Source of the DNA: Pseudomonas sp. Teo4
Lineage (GTDB): Bacteria; Pseudomonadota; Gammaproteobacteria; Pseudomonadales; Pseudomonadaceae
Direction of reading: 5' to 3'
NCBI RefSeq assembly: GCF_034387475.1
Contig: NZ_JAXCIL010000001.1
Coordinates: 2,790,001-2,854,000 of the forward strand
DNA: 64,000 nt
The notes beneath the pieces were generated by a model. It was not told the DNA's origin and did no database searches. It saw only the letters and a list, made by a program, of their open reading frames with translations. The translations under genes were made by a program, and so were the position numbers. Below are positions 44,482 through 53,000 of the stretch, in pieces (positions within the stretch are counted from its first letter, which is position 1; the number at the start of each line of letters is the position of its first letter).

Positions 44482-44520
44482 AGGCTTGAATCGGATAGTC
44501 TCAAGCCTCTCATGAGAGGC
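44482..44520. promoter_or_regulatory. Two overlapping palindromes upstream of a lysR gene
   Basis: AGGCTTGA/TCAAGCCT (44482-44508, 11-nt spacer) overlaps by four bases with GCCTCTCATGAGAGGC (44505-44520), a perfect 16-bp palindrome ending 8 bp before the start codon. They are candidates for LysR autoregulation, or for alternative RNA hairpins around the ribosome site. Confidence 0.5.
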
Positions 44521-44528
44521 TCTCACCA

Positions 44529-45422
44529 ATGTCCCGCCCCAACCTCAACGACCTGCAAGCCTTCGTGGTCATTACCCGCGAGGGCAGCTTTACCCGCGCC
44601 GCCGCGCAGCTCGGCGTCTCGCAGTCCGCCTTGAGCCACACGATGCGAGCGCTGGAGGCGCGGCTCGGGATACGACTGCTGACACGAACCACCCGCAGCG
44701 TTTCAACCACCGAAGCAGGCCAGCGGCTGTACCTTTCGATGGCACCGCGCTTTGAAGAGATCGAACAAGAGTTGGCGGCCGTCAGCGAGTTTCGTGATAC
44801 CCCGGCAGGCACGGTGCGTATTTCAGCCTCGGAGCATGCGGCGAACAATATCCTTTGGCCCAAGCTGTTGAAGGTGCTCCCGAACTACCCGGACATCCAC
44901 ATCGAAATAACGGTGGACTACGCCCTTTCCGACATCGTCGCTCAACGTTACGACGCCGGGGTGCGCCTGGGAGAGCAAGTGGGCAAGGACATGATTGCCG
45001 TGCCGATCGGCCCGTCACTGCGCATGGCAGTCGTGGGCTCCCCTCGCTACTTCAGCCAACATCCAGCACCCAAGGTGCCTGGCGACCTCGCCGCTCATAA
45101 TTGCATCAACCTGCGCTTGCCCACGCACGGCAGCCTGCTGCAATGGGACTTTGAAAAAGGTGGGCATGAGCTGAAAGCTCGAGTTGAAGGACAATGGACA
45201 TTCAATAGCAGCCTGCCAATCCTGCGGGCGGCGGTTGCAGGATGCGGCCTGGGTTTTCTGCCGGAAGACATGGTCGCCAAGGAGCTTGCCGAGGGGACCT
45301 TGGTCCGGGTGCTGGAGGACTGGTGCCAGCCCTTTGCGGGATACCACCTCTATTACCCCAACCGCCGCGAACACTCATCCGCGTTCAGGGTTGTCATCGA
45401 GGCGCTGCGCCATCAGCACTGA
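44529..45422 (+). CDS. LysR-family regulator
   Basis: LysR-type regulator of 297 aa: helix-turn-helix (about 5-62, LQAFVVITREGSFTRAAAQL, then VSQSALSHTMRALEARLG) and a type 2 periplasmic-like effector domain. It is closest in pattern to the group that controls oxidoreductase and hydrolase genes in Pseudomonas. It lies 69 bp after the exported hydrolase gene, in the same direction, and probably regulates that gene and the aldo/keto reductase. Confidence 0.88.
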   Translation: MSRPNLNDLQAFVVITREGSFTRAAAQLGVSQSALSHTMRALEARLGIRLLTRTTRSVSTTEAGQRLYLSMAPRFEEIEQELAAVSEFRDTPAGTVRISASEHAANNILWPKLLKVLPNYPDIHIEITVDYALSDIVAQRYDAGVRLGEQVGKDMIAVPIGPSLRMAVVGSPRYFSQHPAPKVPGDLAAHNCINLRLPTHGSLLQWDFEKGGHELKARVEGQWTFNSSLPILRAAVAGCGLGFLPEDMVAKELAEGTLVRVLEDWCQPFAGYHLYYPNRREHSSAFRVVIEALRHQH

Positions 45423-45434
45423 GAGGGACGGACT

Positions 45435-45605
45435 TTACTCTGGCGACTGAAGTTCAGAGGTGCTTGCAGACTCGGCACCGGCTTCGGCAGCCAGCTTCAA
45501 GCGGTCGGCTTTGCAAATGTATTTAGGCTTGCGTGGCGCGAGCTTGGCACTGGCTTTCTTGGCATGGGCCTGAAGCAACTGTTTTATCTTCTTGCGGCGA
45601 TTCAT
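45435..45605 (-). CDS. DUF2986 small basic protein
   Basis: A 56-aa highly basic protein beginning MNRRKKIKQLLQAHAKKAS and containing KPKYICKADRLKLAAEA, the pattern of the short DUF2986 family. AGGAGG lies 7 nt before the ATG, so translation is well supported. Basic charge suggests nucleic-acid or ribosome association, but no function is known. It is the last gene of the variable block, between a lysR gene and tRNA-Val copy 2; it may belong to the core side of the boundary. Confidence 0.78.
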   Translation of the reverse strand: MNRRKKIKQLLQAHAKKASAKLAPRKPKYICKADRLKLAAEAGAESASTSELQSPE

Positions 45606-45707
45606 CGTTCCACTCCTCCTTCAGCAACTGCGTGTCAGCCTTCTGCATGCAGCTGTGGGCCATCTGGCGTGAGGCCTTTGGTACACGACTATACTTTCTG
45701 CGCACAG

Positions 45708-45735
45708 CAAAAAGGGCGACCCTTTCGGATCGCCC
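45708..45735 (-). terminator. Rho-independent terminator of tRNA-Val copy 2
   Basis: On the minus strand GGGCGATCC-GAAA-GGGTCGCCC is followed by TTTTT, about 30 nt beyond the tRNA CCA end. The stem is the same as that of copy 1; the linker between tRNA and stem differs and includes an extra small hairpin (CCCGG-AGA-CCGGG). Confidence 0.9.
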
Positions 45736-45764
45736 TTCATGTGCCCGGAGACCGGGACTTTGTT

Positions 45765-45841
45765 TGGTAGGCACAATTGGACTCGAACCAACGACCCCCA
45801 CCATGTCAAGGTGGTGCTCTAACCAACTGAGCTATGTGCCT
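45765..45841 (-). tRNA. tRNA-Val(GAC), copy 2
   Basis: Same 77-nt sequence as the copy at 5884-5960, with CCA encoded and anticodon GAC in the loop TTGACAT. It is in the same orientation, so the two copies form a long direct repeat around the 40-kb block. Confidence 0.97.
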
Positions 45842-46042
45842 GTCGATGAGGGCGCATTCTACGCGTTCCGAAATCAGTGTCAACTGTTTTTTTCACGCTA
45901 ACTTACTGAATCTTAAAAATATTTAGAGATGGGCCACTGCCGGGGCGAGTAAAGGATTTTCAACGGACGACTAGCGGGTGTTTATTATTATTGATAGCAT
46001 CGGTACATTCGTTAAAAATATAAAACACGAGGTTCCTCGAGC

Positions 46043-47326
46043 ATGGCCAATACCCCCTACCCCCAGTCCTACTACGCCGCCTCGGCCAACCCGGTGCCGC
46101 CACGTCCGGCGCTGCAGGGTGAGGTGGAAACCGATGTGTGCATCATCGGTGCCGGCTACACCGGCCTGTCCAGCGCCCTGTTCCTGCTGGAAAACGGCTT
46201 CAAGGTAAGCATCGTCGAAGCCGCCAAGGTTGGCTTCGGCGCTTCGGGCCGTAACGGCGGCCAGATCGTCAACAGCTACAGCCGCGACATCGACGTCATC
46301 GAGCGCACCGTTGGCCCCAAGCAGGCACAACTGCTGGGCCAGATGGCCTTCGAAGGCGGCCGCATCATCCGTGAGCGCGTGGCCAAGTACAACATCCAGT
46401 GCGACCTGAAGGACGGTGGCGTTTTCGCCGCCATCACGTCCAAGCAGATGGGCCACCTGGAATCGCAAAAGCGCCTGTGGGAACGCTTCGGCCACACCCA
46501 ACTGGAGCTGATGGACCAGAAACGCATTCGTGAAGTGGTGGCGTGCGACAACTATGTCGGCGGCATGCTGGACATGAGCGGCGGCCACATCCACCCACTG
46601 AACCTGGCCCTGGGCGAAGCCGCCGCGGTCGAGTCGCTGGGCGGCATCATTTATGAACAAACCCCGGCCGTACGCATCGAGCGTGGCGCCAACCCGGTCG
46701 TGCACACCCCGCAAGGCAAGGTACGCGCCAAGTTCATCATCGTCGCTGGCAACGCCTACCTGGGCAACCTGGTGCCGGAACTGGCCGCCAAGTCCATGCC
46801 ATGCGGCACCCAGGTGATCACCACCGAACCGCTGGGCGAAGAGCTGGCGCGCACGCTGCTGCCGCAGGACTACTGCGTCGAGGACTGCAACTACCTGCTC
46901 GACTACTACCGCCTGACCAGCGACAAGCGCCTGATCTTCGGCGGTGGCGTGGTGTACGGCGCACGTGACCCGGCGAACATCGAAGCGATCATCCGTCCGA
47001 AGATGCTCAAGGCGTTCCCACAACTGAAGAACGTCAAGATCGACTACGCCTGGACCGGCAACTTCCTGCTGACCCTGTCGCGCCTGCCGCAGGTTGGCCG
47101 TATCGGCGACAACATCTACTACTCCCAGGGCTGCTCGGGTCACGGCGTGACCTACACCCACCTGGCGGGCAAGGTGCTGGCCGAGGCACTGCGTGGCCAG
47201 GCAGAACGCTTCGACGCGTTCGCCGGCCTGCCGCACTACCCGTTCCCAGGTGGCCAGATGCTGCGCGTGCCGTTCAGCGCCATCGGCGCTTGGTACTACA
47301 GCCTGCGCGATCGTCTGGGCTTCTAA
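46043..47326 (+). CDS. puuB: Gamma-glutamylputrescine oxidoreductase-like FAD enzyme
   Basis: DAO-family flavoprotein of 427 aa. FAD-binding VCIIGAGYTGLSSALFLLEN (about 32-51), GFGASGRNGGQIVNSYSRD, and YYSQGCSGHGVTYTHLAGKV near the end match PuuB, which oxidises gamma-glutamylputrescine to the aldehyde in putrescine breakdown. It is monocistronic and not beside puuA/C/D here, which is normal in P. putida where puu genes are scattered and duplicated. A REP pair follows the stop by 6 bp. Confidence 0.85.
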   Translation: MANTPYPQSYYAASANPVPPRPALQGEVETDVCIIGAGYTGLSSALFLLENGFKVSIVEAAKVGFGASGRNGGQIVNSYSRDIDVIERTVGPKQAQLLGQMAFEGGRIIRERVAKYNIQCDLKDGGVFAAITSKQMGHLESQKRLWERFGHTQLELMDQKRIREVVACDNYVGGMLDMSGGHIHPLNLALGEAAAVESLGGIIYEQTPAVRIERGANPVVHTPQGKVRAKFIIVAGNAYLGNLVPELAAKSMPCGTQVITTEPLGEELARTLLPQDYCVEDCNYLLDYYRLTSDKRLIFGGGVVYGARDPANIEAIIRPKMLKAFPQLKNVKIDYAWTGNFLLTLSRLPQVGRIGDNIYYSQGCSGHGVTYTHLAGKVLAEALRGQAERFDAFAGLPHYPFPGGQMLRVPFSAIGAWYYSLRDRLGF

Positions 47327-47332
47327 GGGTTG

Positions 47333-47395
47333 ATCGCCGGCAAGCCGGCTCCTGCAGGTTTCGCATACCCCTGTAGGAGCCGGCTTGCCGGCGAT
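47333..47395. repeat. Inverted REP pair between convergent genes
   Basis: ATCGCCGGCAAGCCGGCTCC and GGAGCCGGCTTGCCGGCGAT form 20-bp perfect inverted arms with a short linker, filling most of the 88-bp gap between the puuB-like gene and the C39-like gene. It probably works as a bidirectional transcript end. Confidence 0.88.
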
Positions 47396-47414
47396 GAGGC
47401 CGCCAGCATCGAAG

Positions 47415-48077
47415 CTACCTTCCCAGGCTATTGACCGCCTGCTTCGCCGCCACTTCCTGACCTGCCCGGGCCAACTCATCGGCAGCCTGCAACCAACGCT
47501 GACGGTCTACCTGTGCCGGCAACTGACGCGGTGGCTGCACCAGTACCGCCCAGCTCCCCTCCTTGGCCCACGCCGACTCGAAATCATCGAACGCCATCAA
47601 TTGCCGACGATGCATGCCTGAGCGCAACAGCACCCGTTGCTTATAACGGTCATAGCCGATCAACACCGCATAACGCGGCTCGCCCCACCAGGCCGAACCT
47701 TCCTCGTAGCGCAGCAACACCGGATTACCGGCGGCCACCTGCACCAGCAGGGCGTCCAGACGCTTGTCCAGCGGGTAGACGACCATGCCGTAATCCCTGG
47801 CCACGCGGGGAATGCCAGTGTCCAGAGTCTCGGCGCCTTGGGGCAGGTTCAAGGGCTTGTCCAGAAGACCAGGAGTAATCGGGGCACCCTGCTGCGAAAG
47901 CACCGCCGCCAGGGCCATGGCGCCACTGTGATTGGCATTGCCGCGGTAGAACGGCACGCTGCTGATCTCGACCCGCTGCGGCAAGCCCTTGATGGCGGCA
48001 GGTGGCGCACTGGCACATCCCGTCAGGCTGACGGCCAGCAGGCACGCGGCCAGCCACTTGAAGGTTTTCTGCTCCAT
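47415..48077 (-). CDS. PA2778/C39-like lipoprotein lacking catalytic Cys
   Basis: Predicted lipoprotein of 220 aa: lipobox LLAVSLTGC (Cys about residue 21), then a papain-like C39 fold similar to the PA2778 family. Where active members have a Cys-Gly-Pro start of the catalytic helix, this protein reads GNANHSGAMALAAVLSQQG, with Ser at the Cys position. The usual catalytic His before the AVLIGYD strand is Tyr (GEPRYAVLIGYD). The C-terminus is a TPR-like helical tail (QRWLQAADELARAGQEVAAK). It is probably a non-catalytic binding protein in the envelope. ATG 48077 was preferred to GTG two codons earlier. Confidence 0.72.
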   Translation of the reverse strand: MEQKTFKWLAACLLAVSLTGCASAPPAAIKGLPQRVEISSVPFYRGNANHSGAMALAAVLSQQGAPITPGLLDKPLNLPQGAETLDTGIPRVARDYGMVVYPLDKRLDALLVQVAAGNPVLLRYEEGSAWWGEPRYAVLIGYDRYKQRVLLRSGMHRRQLMAFDDFESAWAKEGSWAVLVQPPRQLPAQVDRQRWLQAADELARAGQEVAAKQAVNSLGR

Positions 48078-48289
48078 GGACACTCACTTGTTCCAACGCC
48101 GGACGGGCGTGCCCGGCTGTGGCCGTCGATCATAGGTCGGACAGCTTCGCGGGTATAGTCCGACACGCGCTTGGAACGAATCGGACCAAGCAATAGACCT
48201 TCGGTCAATGGAACGTCACAAGGGGAGAGCTAGACTAAAGCAGTGTCTGGAAGGCAAGCCTTGGGCAGGCCTGAGAGAAGGAGGCACAC

Positions 48290-48469
48290 ATGAGTTTGAC
48301 CGTGGCAATCCTTATGCTGGTAGGTATGTGGATAAGCGTTGCAGCTGCCATGCTGTGGGGTGTTCTGCGTATCGTGCGACGTCACGCCCATCACCACCAC
48401 CTGCCACCGCAAACCTTGCCAAAGCCGCAGCCGGCCCGGCGTGCGCGCCGCCACGCCAGCGCGCACTGA
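48290..48469 (+). CDS. Small single-pass membrane protein with His-rich tail
   Basis: A 59-aa protein with one membrane helix (about residues 3-26, LTVAILMLVGMWISVAAAML) and a basic cytosolic or periplasmic tail containing RRHAHHHHLPP and RRARRHASAH. AAGGAGG lies 6 nt before the ATG, a near-ideal ribosome site, and a hairpin follows the stop by 14 nt. I do not recognise a family. The tail could bind metal or nucleic acid. It is convergent with the TerC-family gene. Confidence 0.7.
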   Translation: MSLTVAILMLVGMWISVAAAMLWGVLRIVRRHAHHHHLPPQTLPKPQPARRARRHASAH

Positions 48470-48483
48470 TCTGTAGAAACGTC

Positions 48484-48507
48484 GAGGCCCGCTTACCCGC
48501 GGGCCTC
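48484..48507. terminator. Hairpin between the small membrane protein and TerC genes
   Basis: GAGGCCCGC-TTACCC-GCGGGCCTC is a perfect 9-bp GC-rich stem with a 6-nt loop between convergent genes. The T-run is poor on both sides, so it is probably a weak bidirectional terminator. Confidence 0.7.
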
Positions 48508-48517
48508 AATCCTTGCG

Positions 48518-49270
48518 TCAGCCTTCAGCTGCCTCACGCTTGACCCGCGCACGGCGTGCCATGATGTTGAGGATCTCGATCAGCGTCGAGAACGCCATCG
48601 CCGCATACACATAACCTTTCGGAACATGGGCGCCCATGCCTTCGGCGATCAGGGTCATGCCGATCATGATCAGGAAGCCCAGGGCCAGCATCACCACGGT
48701 CGGGTTGTCGTTGATGAACTTGGCCAGCGGGTCGGCCGCCACCAGCATCACGACCACGGCACTGATCACGGCGATGATCATGATCGGCAAGTGCTCGGTC
48801 ATGCCCACAGCGGTGATGATGCTGTCAATCGAGAACACGATGTCCAGCAGCAGGATCTGGCCGATTGCCGCAGCGAAGCCCAGGGTGACGGTGGAACCGG
48901 CCTTGGCTTCTTCCTTGGCGCCACGCGGGTCGACGTTCTCGTGAATTTCCTTGGTCGCCTTCCACAGCAGGAACAGGCCACCGGCGATCAGAATCATGTC
49001 TTTCCACGAGAAGCTATGACCGAACACATCGATCACCGGCTCGGTGAGCTGGACGATCCAGGCCACGGTGCTGAGCAGCCCCAGACGCATGACCAAGGCC
49101 ATGCTGATACCGATACGTCGGGCCTTGGAGCGGTATTCAACCGGCAGCTTGTTGGTGAGAATCGAGATGAAGATCAGGTTGTCGATACCCAGCACGATCT
49201 CCATCGCCACCAGCGTGGCCAGGGCAACCCAGGCGGTCGGGCTTGCGGCGAGTTCCAGCAAATATTCCAT
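48518..49270 (-). CDS. TerC-family integral membrane protein
   Basis: Membrane protein of 250 aa with seven or eight helices. The TerC marks are [20 protein letters not shown] and [18 protein letters not shown], each placing an acidic residue in a helix; these are thought to form a metal site. Members are linked to tellurite resistance and to Mn2+ efflux or metal loading of exported proteins. The C-terminus is a basic tail. A small lipoprotein gene lies 25 bp upstream on the same strand and may share its transcript. Confidence 0.9.
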   Translation of the reverse strand: MEYLLELAASPTAWVALATLVAMEIVLGIDNLIFISILTNKLPVEYRSKARRIGISMALVMRLGLLSTVAWIVQLTEPVIDVFGHSFSWKDMILIAGGLFLLWKATKEIHENVDPRGAKEEAKAGSTVTLGFAAAIGQILLLDIVFSIDSIITAVGMTEHLPIMIIAVISAVVVMLVAADPLAKFINDNPTVVMLALGFLIMIGMTLIAEGMGAHVPKGYVYAAMAFSTLIEILNIMARRARVKREAAEG

Positions 49271-49295
49271 TTTTCAATCCTGCTACGTGTCTGGG

Positions 49296-49535
49296 TCAGA
49301 TGTCCTGAGTCTTCTCGGTGCGCTCGGCATCCTTGGGCTTCTGCCCTTCGGAACCGATGGCCTCATGCAGCGCCTGCTGGGCCGCTTCGTTGGTCTTGTC
49401 GATGGCCTGCTTGGCCGACTCGGCCGCCTGGTCGAGCATTTGCTGGGCGGATTTCTCGGCCTGGTCGCAGCCGGTCATGGCAAACAGCGCCAACACCAGC
49501 ACCAGGGGCGTACCGATGGATTTGAGTTGCAACAT
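49296..49535 (-). CDS. Small helical lipoprotein
   Basis: A 79-aa lipoprotein: signal peptide with lipobox LFAMTGC (Cys about 23), then a Gln/Ala-rich helix with heptad-like spacing (SAQQMLDQAAESAKQAIDKT) and a charged tail. It resembles short YqjD- or Lpp-like envelope proteins but belongs to no family that I can name. Placed 25 bp before the TerC-family gene, it may be co-expressed. Confidence 0.7.
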   Translation of the reverse strand: MLQLKSIGTPLVLVLALFAMTGCDQAEKSAQQMLDQAAESAKQAIDKTNEAAQQALHEAIGSEGQKPKDAERTEKTQDI

Positions 49536-49617
49536 GGGTTCCTCACTTGTCTAAAACCTGGCGGCGCGCACCGCGCCTGATGGAGTCGCATTCTAGAGAG
49601 TGCGATACTTCAGGAAA

Positions 49618-49656
49618 ATTCGTATTTTCAGCGGTTATACTTCGGTTTTTACGAAT
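49618..49656. promoter_or_regulatory. Inverted repeat upstream of nhaR
   Basis: ATTCGTA (49618-49624) and TACGAAT (49650-49656) are perfect 7-bp arms 25 nt apart, with T-rich and A-rich extensions. The right arm ends 14 bp before the nhaR start. This is a candidate LysR-type autoregulatory site between nhaR and the divergent lipoprotein gene. Confidence 0.5.
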
Positions 49657-49670
49657 GTTTGGACTCACCC

Positions 49671-50564
49671 GTGCTCAATTACCGCCAGTTGCATTACTTC
49701 TGGGCCGTGGCCAAGACCGGCAGCATCGCCCGGGCCAGCGAACAGCTGAACCTGACGCCTCAGACCATCAGCGGCCAAATCAGTTTATTCGAGCAGACCT
49801 ACGGCCTGGAGCTGTTCCAACGCGTCGGGCGCCAGCTGGAGCTTACCGAGACGGGTCGCCAGACACTGGCGTACGCCGAACAGATGTTCCAGATCGGCAG
49901 CGAACTCGAAGCGCTGCTGCGTGCAGGCCCGCAGGAGCAGATTTTGTTCCGCGTCGGCGTCGCTGACGTGGTGCCCAAGTCCATCGTCTACCGCCTGCTG
50001 GCGCCGACCATGGAGCTGGACAACGTACTGCGCATCAATTGCCGGGAAGACAAGCTCGAACGGCTGTTGGCCGACCTTGCGATCCAGCGCCTTGACCTGG
50101 TGATTTCCGACAGCCCGATGCCCAGCCACCTGGACATCAAGGGCTACAGCCAGAAGCTAGGGGAATGCGGGCTCAGCTTCTTCGCCACCCCGGCACTGGC
50201 CCAGCGCCACAAGGGGCCCTTCCCCGCCTGCCTGCACGATGCACCGTTGCTGATCCCGGGCCAGGAAACGGTGGTGCGCAGCCGCCTGCTGCGTTGGTTG
50301 AGCGAACAACAGGTGCAGCCAAGGATTATCGGCGAGTTCGACGACAGCGCGCTGATGCAGGCATTTGGACAATCGGGTAGCGGCATTTTCGTTGCGCCCA
50401 GCGTGATTGCCGATGAGGTATGCCGCCAATATGGGGTCGAGCTGGTCGGCCAGACCGAGGCGGTGCATGAGTCGTTTTATGCCATTTCGGTCGAGCGCAA
50501 GGTCAAGCACCCAGGGATCGTGGCGATTACCGAGGGGGCGCGGCGGGAGCTGTTTCATTGGTGA
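49671..50564 (+). CDS. nhaR: LysR-family regulator NhaR
   Basis: LysR-type activator of 297 aa. The start is GTG 49671, giving the standard NhaR N-terminus LNYRQLHYFWAVAKTGSIAR; a TTG four codons upstream is less likely. The effector domain includes FRVGVADVVPKSIVYRLL, typical of NhaR, the regulator of Na+/H+ antiporter genes. No nhaA lies in the window, so its target here is not local. A REP element follows. Confidence 0.9.
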   Translation: MLNYRQLHYFWAVAKTGSIARASEQLNLTPQTISGQISLFEQTYGLELFQRVGRQLELTETGRQTLAYAEQMFQIGSELEALLRAGPQEQILFRVGVADVVPKSIVYRLLAPTMELDNVLRINCREDKLERLLADLAIQRLDLVISDSPMPSHLDIKGYSQKLGECGLSFFATPALAQRHKGPFPACLHDAPLLIPGQETVVRSRLLRWLSEQQVQPRIIGEFDDSALMQAFGQSGSGIFVAPSVIADEVCRQYGVELVGQTEAVHESFYAISVERKVKHPGIVAITEGARRELFHW

Positions 50565-50576
50565 AGGTTATGACCC

Positions 50577-50604
50577 TATCGCCGGCAAGCCAGCTCCCAC
50601 AGGG
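50577..50604. repeat. Single REP palindrome after nhaR
   Basis: ATCGCCGGCAAGCCAGCTCC plus CACAGG, one copy of the P. putida REP unit 13 bp after the nhaR stop. Confidence 0.8.
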
Positions 50605-50698
50605 TGAGCGCGGCACCTGAGCGGCAGGTCTTCTCAATAAGGCCTGCATGGTCTGTGGTAAAGTCGCGCCCTTTCACAATAACGAGATACCGCTTCAC

Positions 50699-51910
50699 AT
50701 GACCCCTGTTCTCCGCCTACTCAACCGCACCAGCCTGGTGACGCAGATCGTCATCGGCCTGGTTGCCGGTATCGCCCTGGCGCTGCTTGCACCGGCCGTG
50801 GCCCGCGACCTGGCCTTCCTCGGCAAGGTGTTCGTCAGTGCCCTCAAGGCAGTGGCGCCGGTGCTGGTGTTCATCCTGGTCATGGCGTCGATCGCCAACC
50901 ACCGTCACGGCCAGGAAACCCATATCCGCCCGATCCTCTGGTTGTATTTGCTGGGCACCTTCGCTGCCGCCGTGGTGGCCGTGGTCGCCAGCATGCTGTT
51001 CCCTTCGCAGCTGGCCTTGAGCACCGGCGAAGCAGCGCTGAGCGCCCCGGGCGGCATCAGCGAAGTGTTGCAGAACCTGCTGCTCAGTGCCGTCGACAAC
51101 CCGATCAACGCCCTGCTCAACGCCAACTTCATCGGCATTCTGACCTGGGCCATCGGCCTGGGCGTGGCCCTGCGCCATGCTGGCGACACCACGCGCACCG
51201 TGGTCGAAGACCTGTCCAATGGCGTGACCCTGATCGTGCGTGTGGTGATCCGCTTCGCCCCGCTGGGCATCTTCGGCCTGGTCAGCTCCACCCTCGCCCA
51301 ATCGGGGCTTGGCGCCCTGCTCGGCTATCTGCATCTGCTGGCCGTGCTGATCGGTTGCATGCTGTTCGTGGCGCTGGTGATGAACCCGCTGATCGTGTTC
51401 TGGAAGATCCGCCGCAACCCTTACCCGCTGACCCTGCTGTGCCTGCGCGAAAGCGGCATCACGGCATTCTTCACCCGCAGTTCGGCTGCCAACATCCCGG
51501 TCAACCTGGCGCTTTCCGAGCGTCTTGGCCTGCATGAAGACACCTACTCGGTATCGATTCCGCTGGGTGCGACCATCAACATGGCCGGCGCGGCGATCAC
51601 CATCACCGTACTGACCCTGGCCGCAGTCAACACCCTGGGGATTCCCGTCGACCTGCCAACCGCCGTGCTGCTGAGCGTGGTCGCGGCCATCTGTGCCTGT
51701 GGCGCATCGGGTGTGGCAGGCGGCTCGCTGTTGCTGATCCCGCTGGCATGCAGCCTGTTCGGCATTCCCAGCGAGATCGCCATGCAGGTAGTGGCGGTTG
51801 GTTTCATCATTGGCGTGCTGCAGGATTCGGCCGAGACCGCGCTGAACTCGTCGACCGATGTGCTGTTCACCGCAGCCGCGTGCCAGGCCGAAGAGCAGCG
51901 CAACGCGTAA
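50699..51910 (+). CDS. sstT: Serine/threonine:Na+ symporter SstT
   Basis: Inner-membrane carrier of 403 aa of the dicarboxylate/amino acid:cation symporter family. The sequence follows SstT closely: [20 protein letters not shown] at the start, then [40 protein letters not shown] and [20 protein letters not shown], which form the HP1/TM7/HP2 substrate and sodium sites. It imports L-serine and L-threonine with Na+. It stands alone, followed by a REP cluster. Confidence 0.93.
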   Translation: MTPVLRLLNRTSLVTQIVIGLVAGIALALLAPAVARDLAFLGKVFVSALKAVAPVLVFILVMASIANHRHGQETHIRPILWLYLLGTFAAAVVAVVASMLFPSQLALSTGEAALSAPGGISEVLQNLLLSAVDNPINALLNANFIGILTWAIGLGVALRHAGDTTRTVVEDLSNGVTLIVRVVIRFAPLGIFGLVSSTLAQSGLGALLGYLHLLAVLIGCMLFVALVMNPLIVFWKIRRNPYPLTLLCLRESGITAFFTRSSAANIPVNLALSERLGLHEDTYSVSIPLGATINMAGAAITITVLTLAAVNTLGIPVDLPTAVLLSVVAAICACGASGVAGGSLLLIPLACSLFGIPSEIAMQVVAVGFIIGVLQDSAETALNSSTDVLFTAAACQAEEQRNA

Positions 51911-51925
51911 CCGGCTCTGTTGGAA

Positions 51926-52073
51926 CCTGTGGGAGCCGGCTTGCCGGCGATCACCGGCGAAGCCGGTGCCATGCATCGAGCTGCCTTTATCGCCGGCAAG
52001 CCGGCTCCCACATGAACCGCGCAGATCTTGAGATCACTGCCTACCTGTGGGAGCTGGCTTGTCGTGGCGACAA
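51926..52073. repeat. REP cluster (three units) after sstT
   Basis: Three REP units lie in alternating orientation: GTGGGAGCCGGCTTGCCGGC near 51929, CGCCGGCAAGCCGGCTCCCA near 51991, and GTGGGAGCTGGCTTGTCGTG near 52047. An extra small palindrome (TCACCGGCGAAGCCGGTG) lies between the first two. Confidence 0.85.
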
Positions 52074-52136
52074 CGATTGCCTAAGCCTGGCGCTTTACCT
52101 ACGCTAGGGGCCTTATCCTCGCAATGAGACAGGGCC

Positions 52137-52784
52137 ATGTCAGAACACGAAACCGCAGGCGAAGGCCGCTTCAACAGCATAGAGATCCGCATCCTCGGCT
52201 CGCTGATCGAAAAGCAGGCCACTAGCCCGGAAAGCTACCCACTGACCCTCAACGCCCTGGTCCTGGCCTGCAACCAGAAGACCAGCCGCGAGCCCGTCAT
52301 GAACCTCACCCAAGGCCAGGTCGGCCAAGCCCTGCGCGCTCTCGAAGGCCAGGACATGACGCGCCTGCAGATGGGCAGCCGTGCCGACCGCTGGGAACAG
52401 CGGGTAGATAAGGCATTGGAACTGGTACCGGCACAGCTGATACTGATGGGCCTGATGTTCCTGCGCGGCCCGCAAACCCTCAACGAGTTGCTCACGCGCA
52501 GCAACCGCCTGCATGACTTCGACGACACCGAGCAGATCCAGCACCAACTGGAGCGTCTGATTTCACGTGGCCTTGCCCTGCACCTGCCGCGCCAGGCCGG
52601 CCAACGCGAAGACCGTTACACCCATGCGCTGGGCGACCCAGCGGAAATCGAGGCGATTCTTGCTGCACGCCAGCAGGACGGCGGTGGACGCAGCAGCGCC
52701 AGCAACGTGTCGGAAGAACGAATTGAAGCGCTCGAAGCCCGGATTGCCGCACTGGAAGCACGCCTGGCCGAACTCGAAGGCTGA
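52137..52784 (+). CDS. YceH family (UPF0502/DUF480) protein
   Basis: A 215-aa cytosolic protein. Two winged-helix repeats are seen: [20 protein letters not shown] with [20 protein letters not shown], and [20 protein letters not shown]. The last 25 residues are a short coiled coil ([20 protein letters not shown]). The family is widespread but uncharacterised and may bind DNA. ATG 52137 follows ACAGGG. Confidence 0.88.
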   Translation: MSEHETAGEGRFNSIEIRILGSLIEKQATSPESYPLTLNALVLACNQKTSREPVMNLTQGQVGQALRALEGQDMTRLQMGSRADRWEQRVDKALELVPAQLILMGLMFLRGPQTLNELLTRSNRLHDFDDTEQIQHQLERLISRGLALHLPRQAGQREDRYTHALGDPAEIEAILAARQQDGGGRSSASNVSEERIEALEARIAALEARLAELEG

Positions 52785-52789
52785 GACGG

Positions 52790-52978
52790 TCACTTTTCGG
52801 GGTCGGGGAAGTTACGACAGCTCTTGCGCTCGGCAAGCTCACGGTCGCTTGGGCGCTGGTCGACGAACACCGTGCGGCCATCGGCGTAGATTTCCAGGTA
52901 GCCCCAGTGCAGGTCCTGCTCTTTTTGCCCGGGCTGGGGTGGCACGAGCCACCAGGGTTCGCGGCTGATCAGGGTCAT
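52790..52978 (-). CDS. Small conserved hypothetical protein
   Basis: A 62-aa soluble protein with many aromatic residues: ISREPWWLVPPQPGQKEQDL, then WGYLEIYADGRTVFVDQRPS, ending KSCRNFPDPEK. I do not recognise a named family, though its compact fold and position between yceH and ahpF look like a conserved Pseudomonas gene. It converges with yceH (5-bp gap) and begins beside the tandem REP duplication. The ribosome site is weak. Confidence 0.6.
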   Translation of the reverse strand: MTLISREPWWLVPPQPGQKEQDLHWGYLEIYADGRTVFVDQRPSDRELAERKSCRNFPDPEK

Positions 52979-53000
52979 GGGCGTGTTCCCGAGGGTGTCT

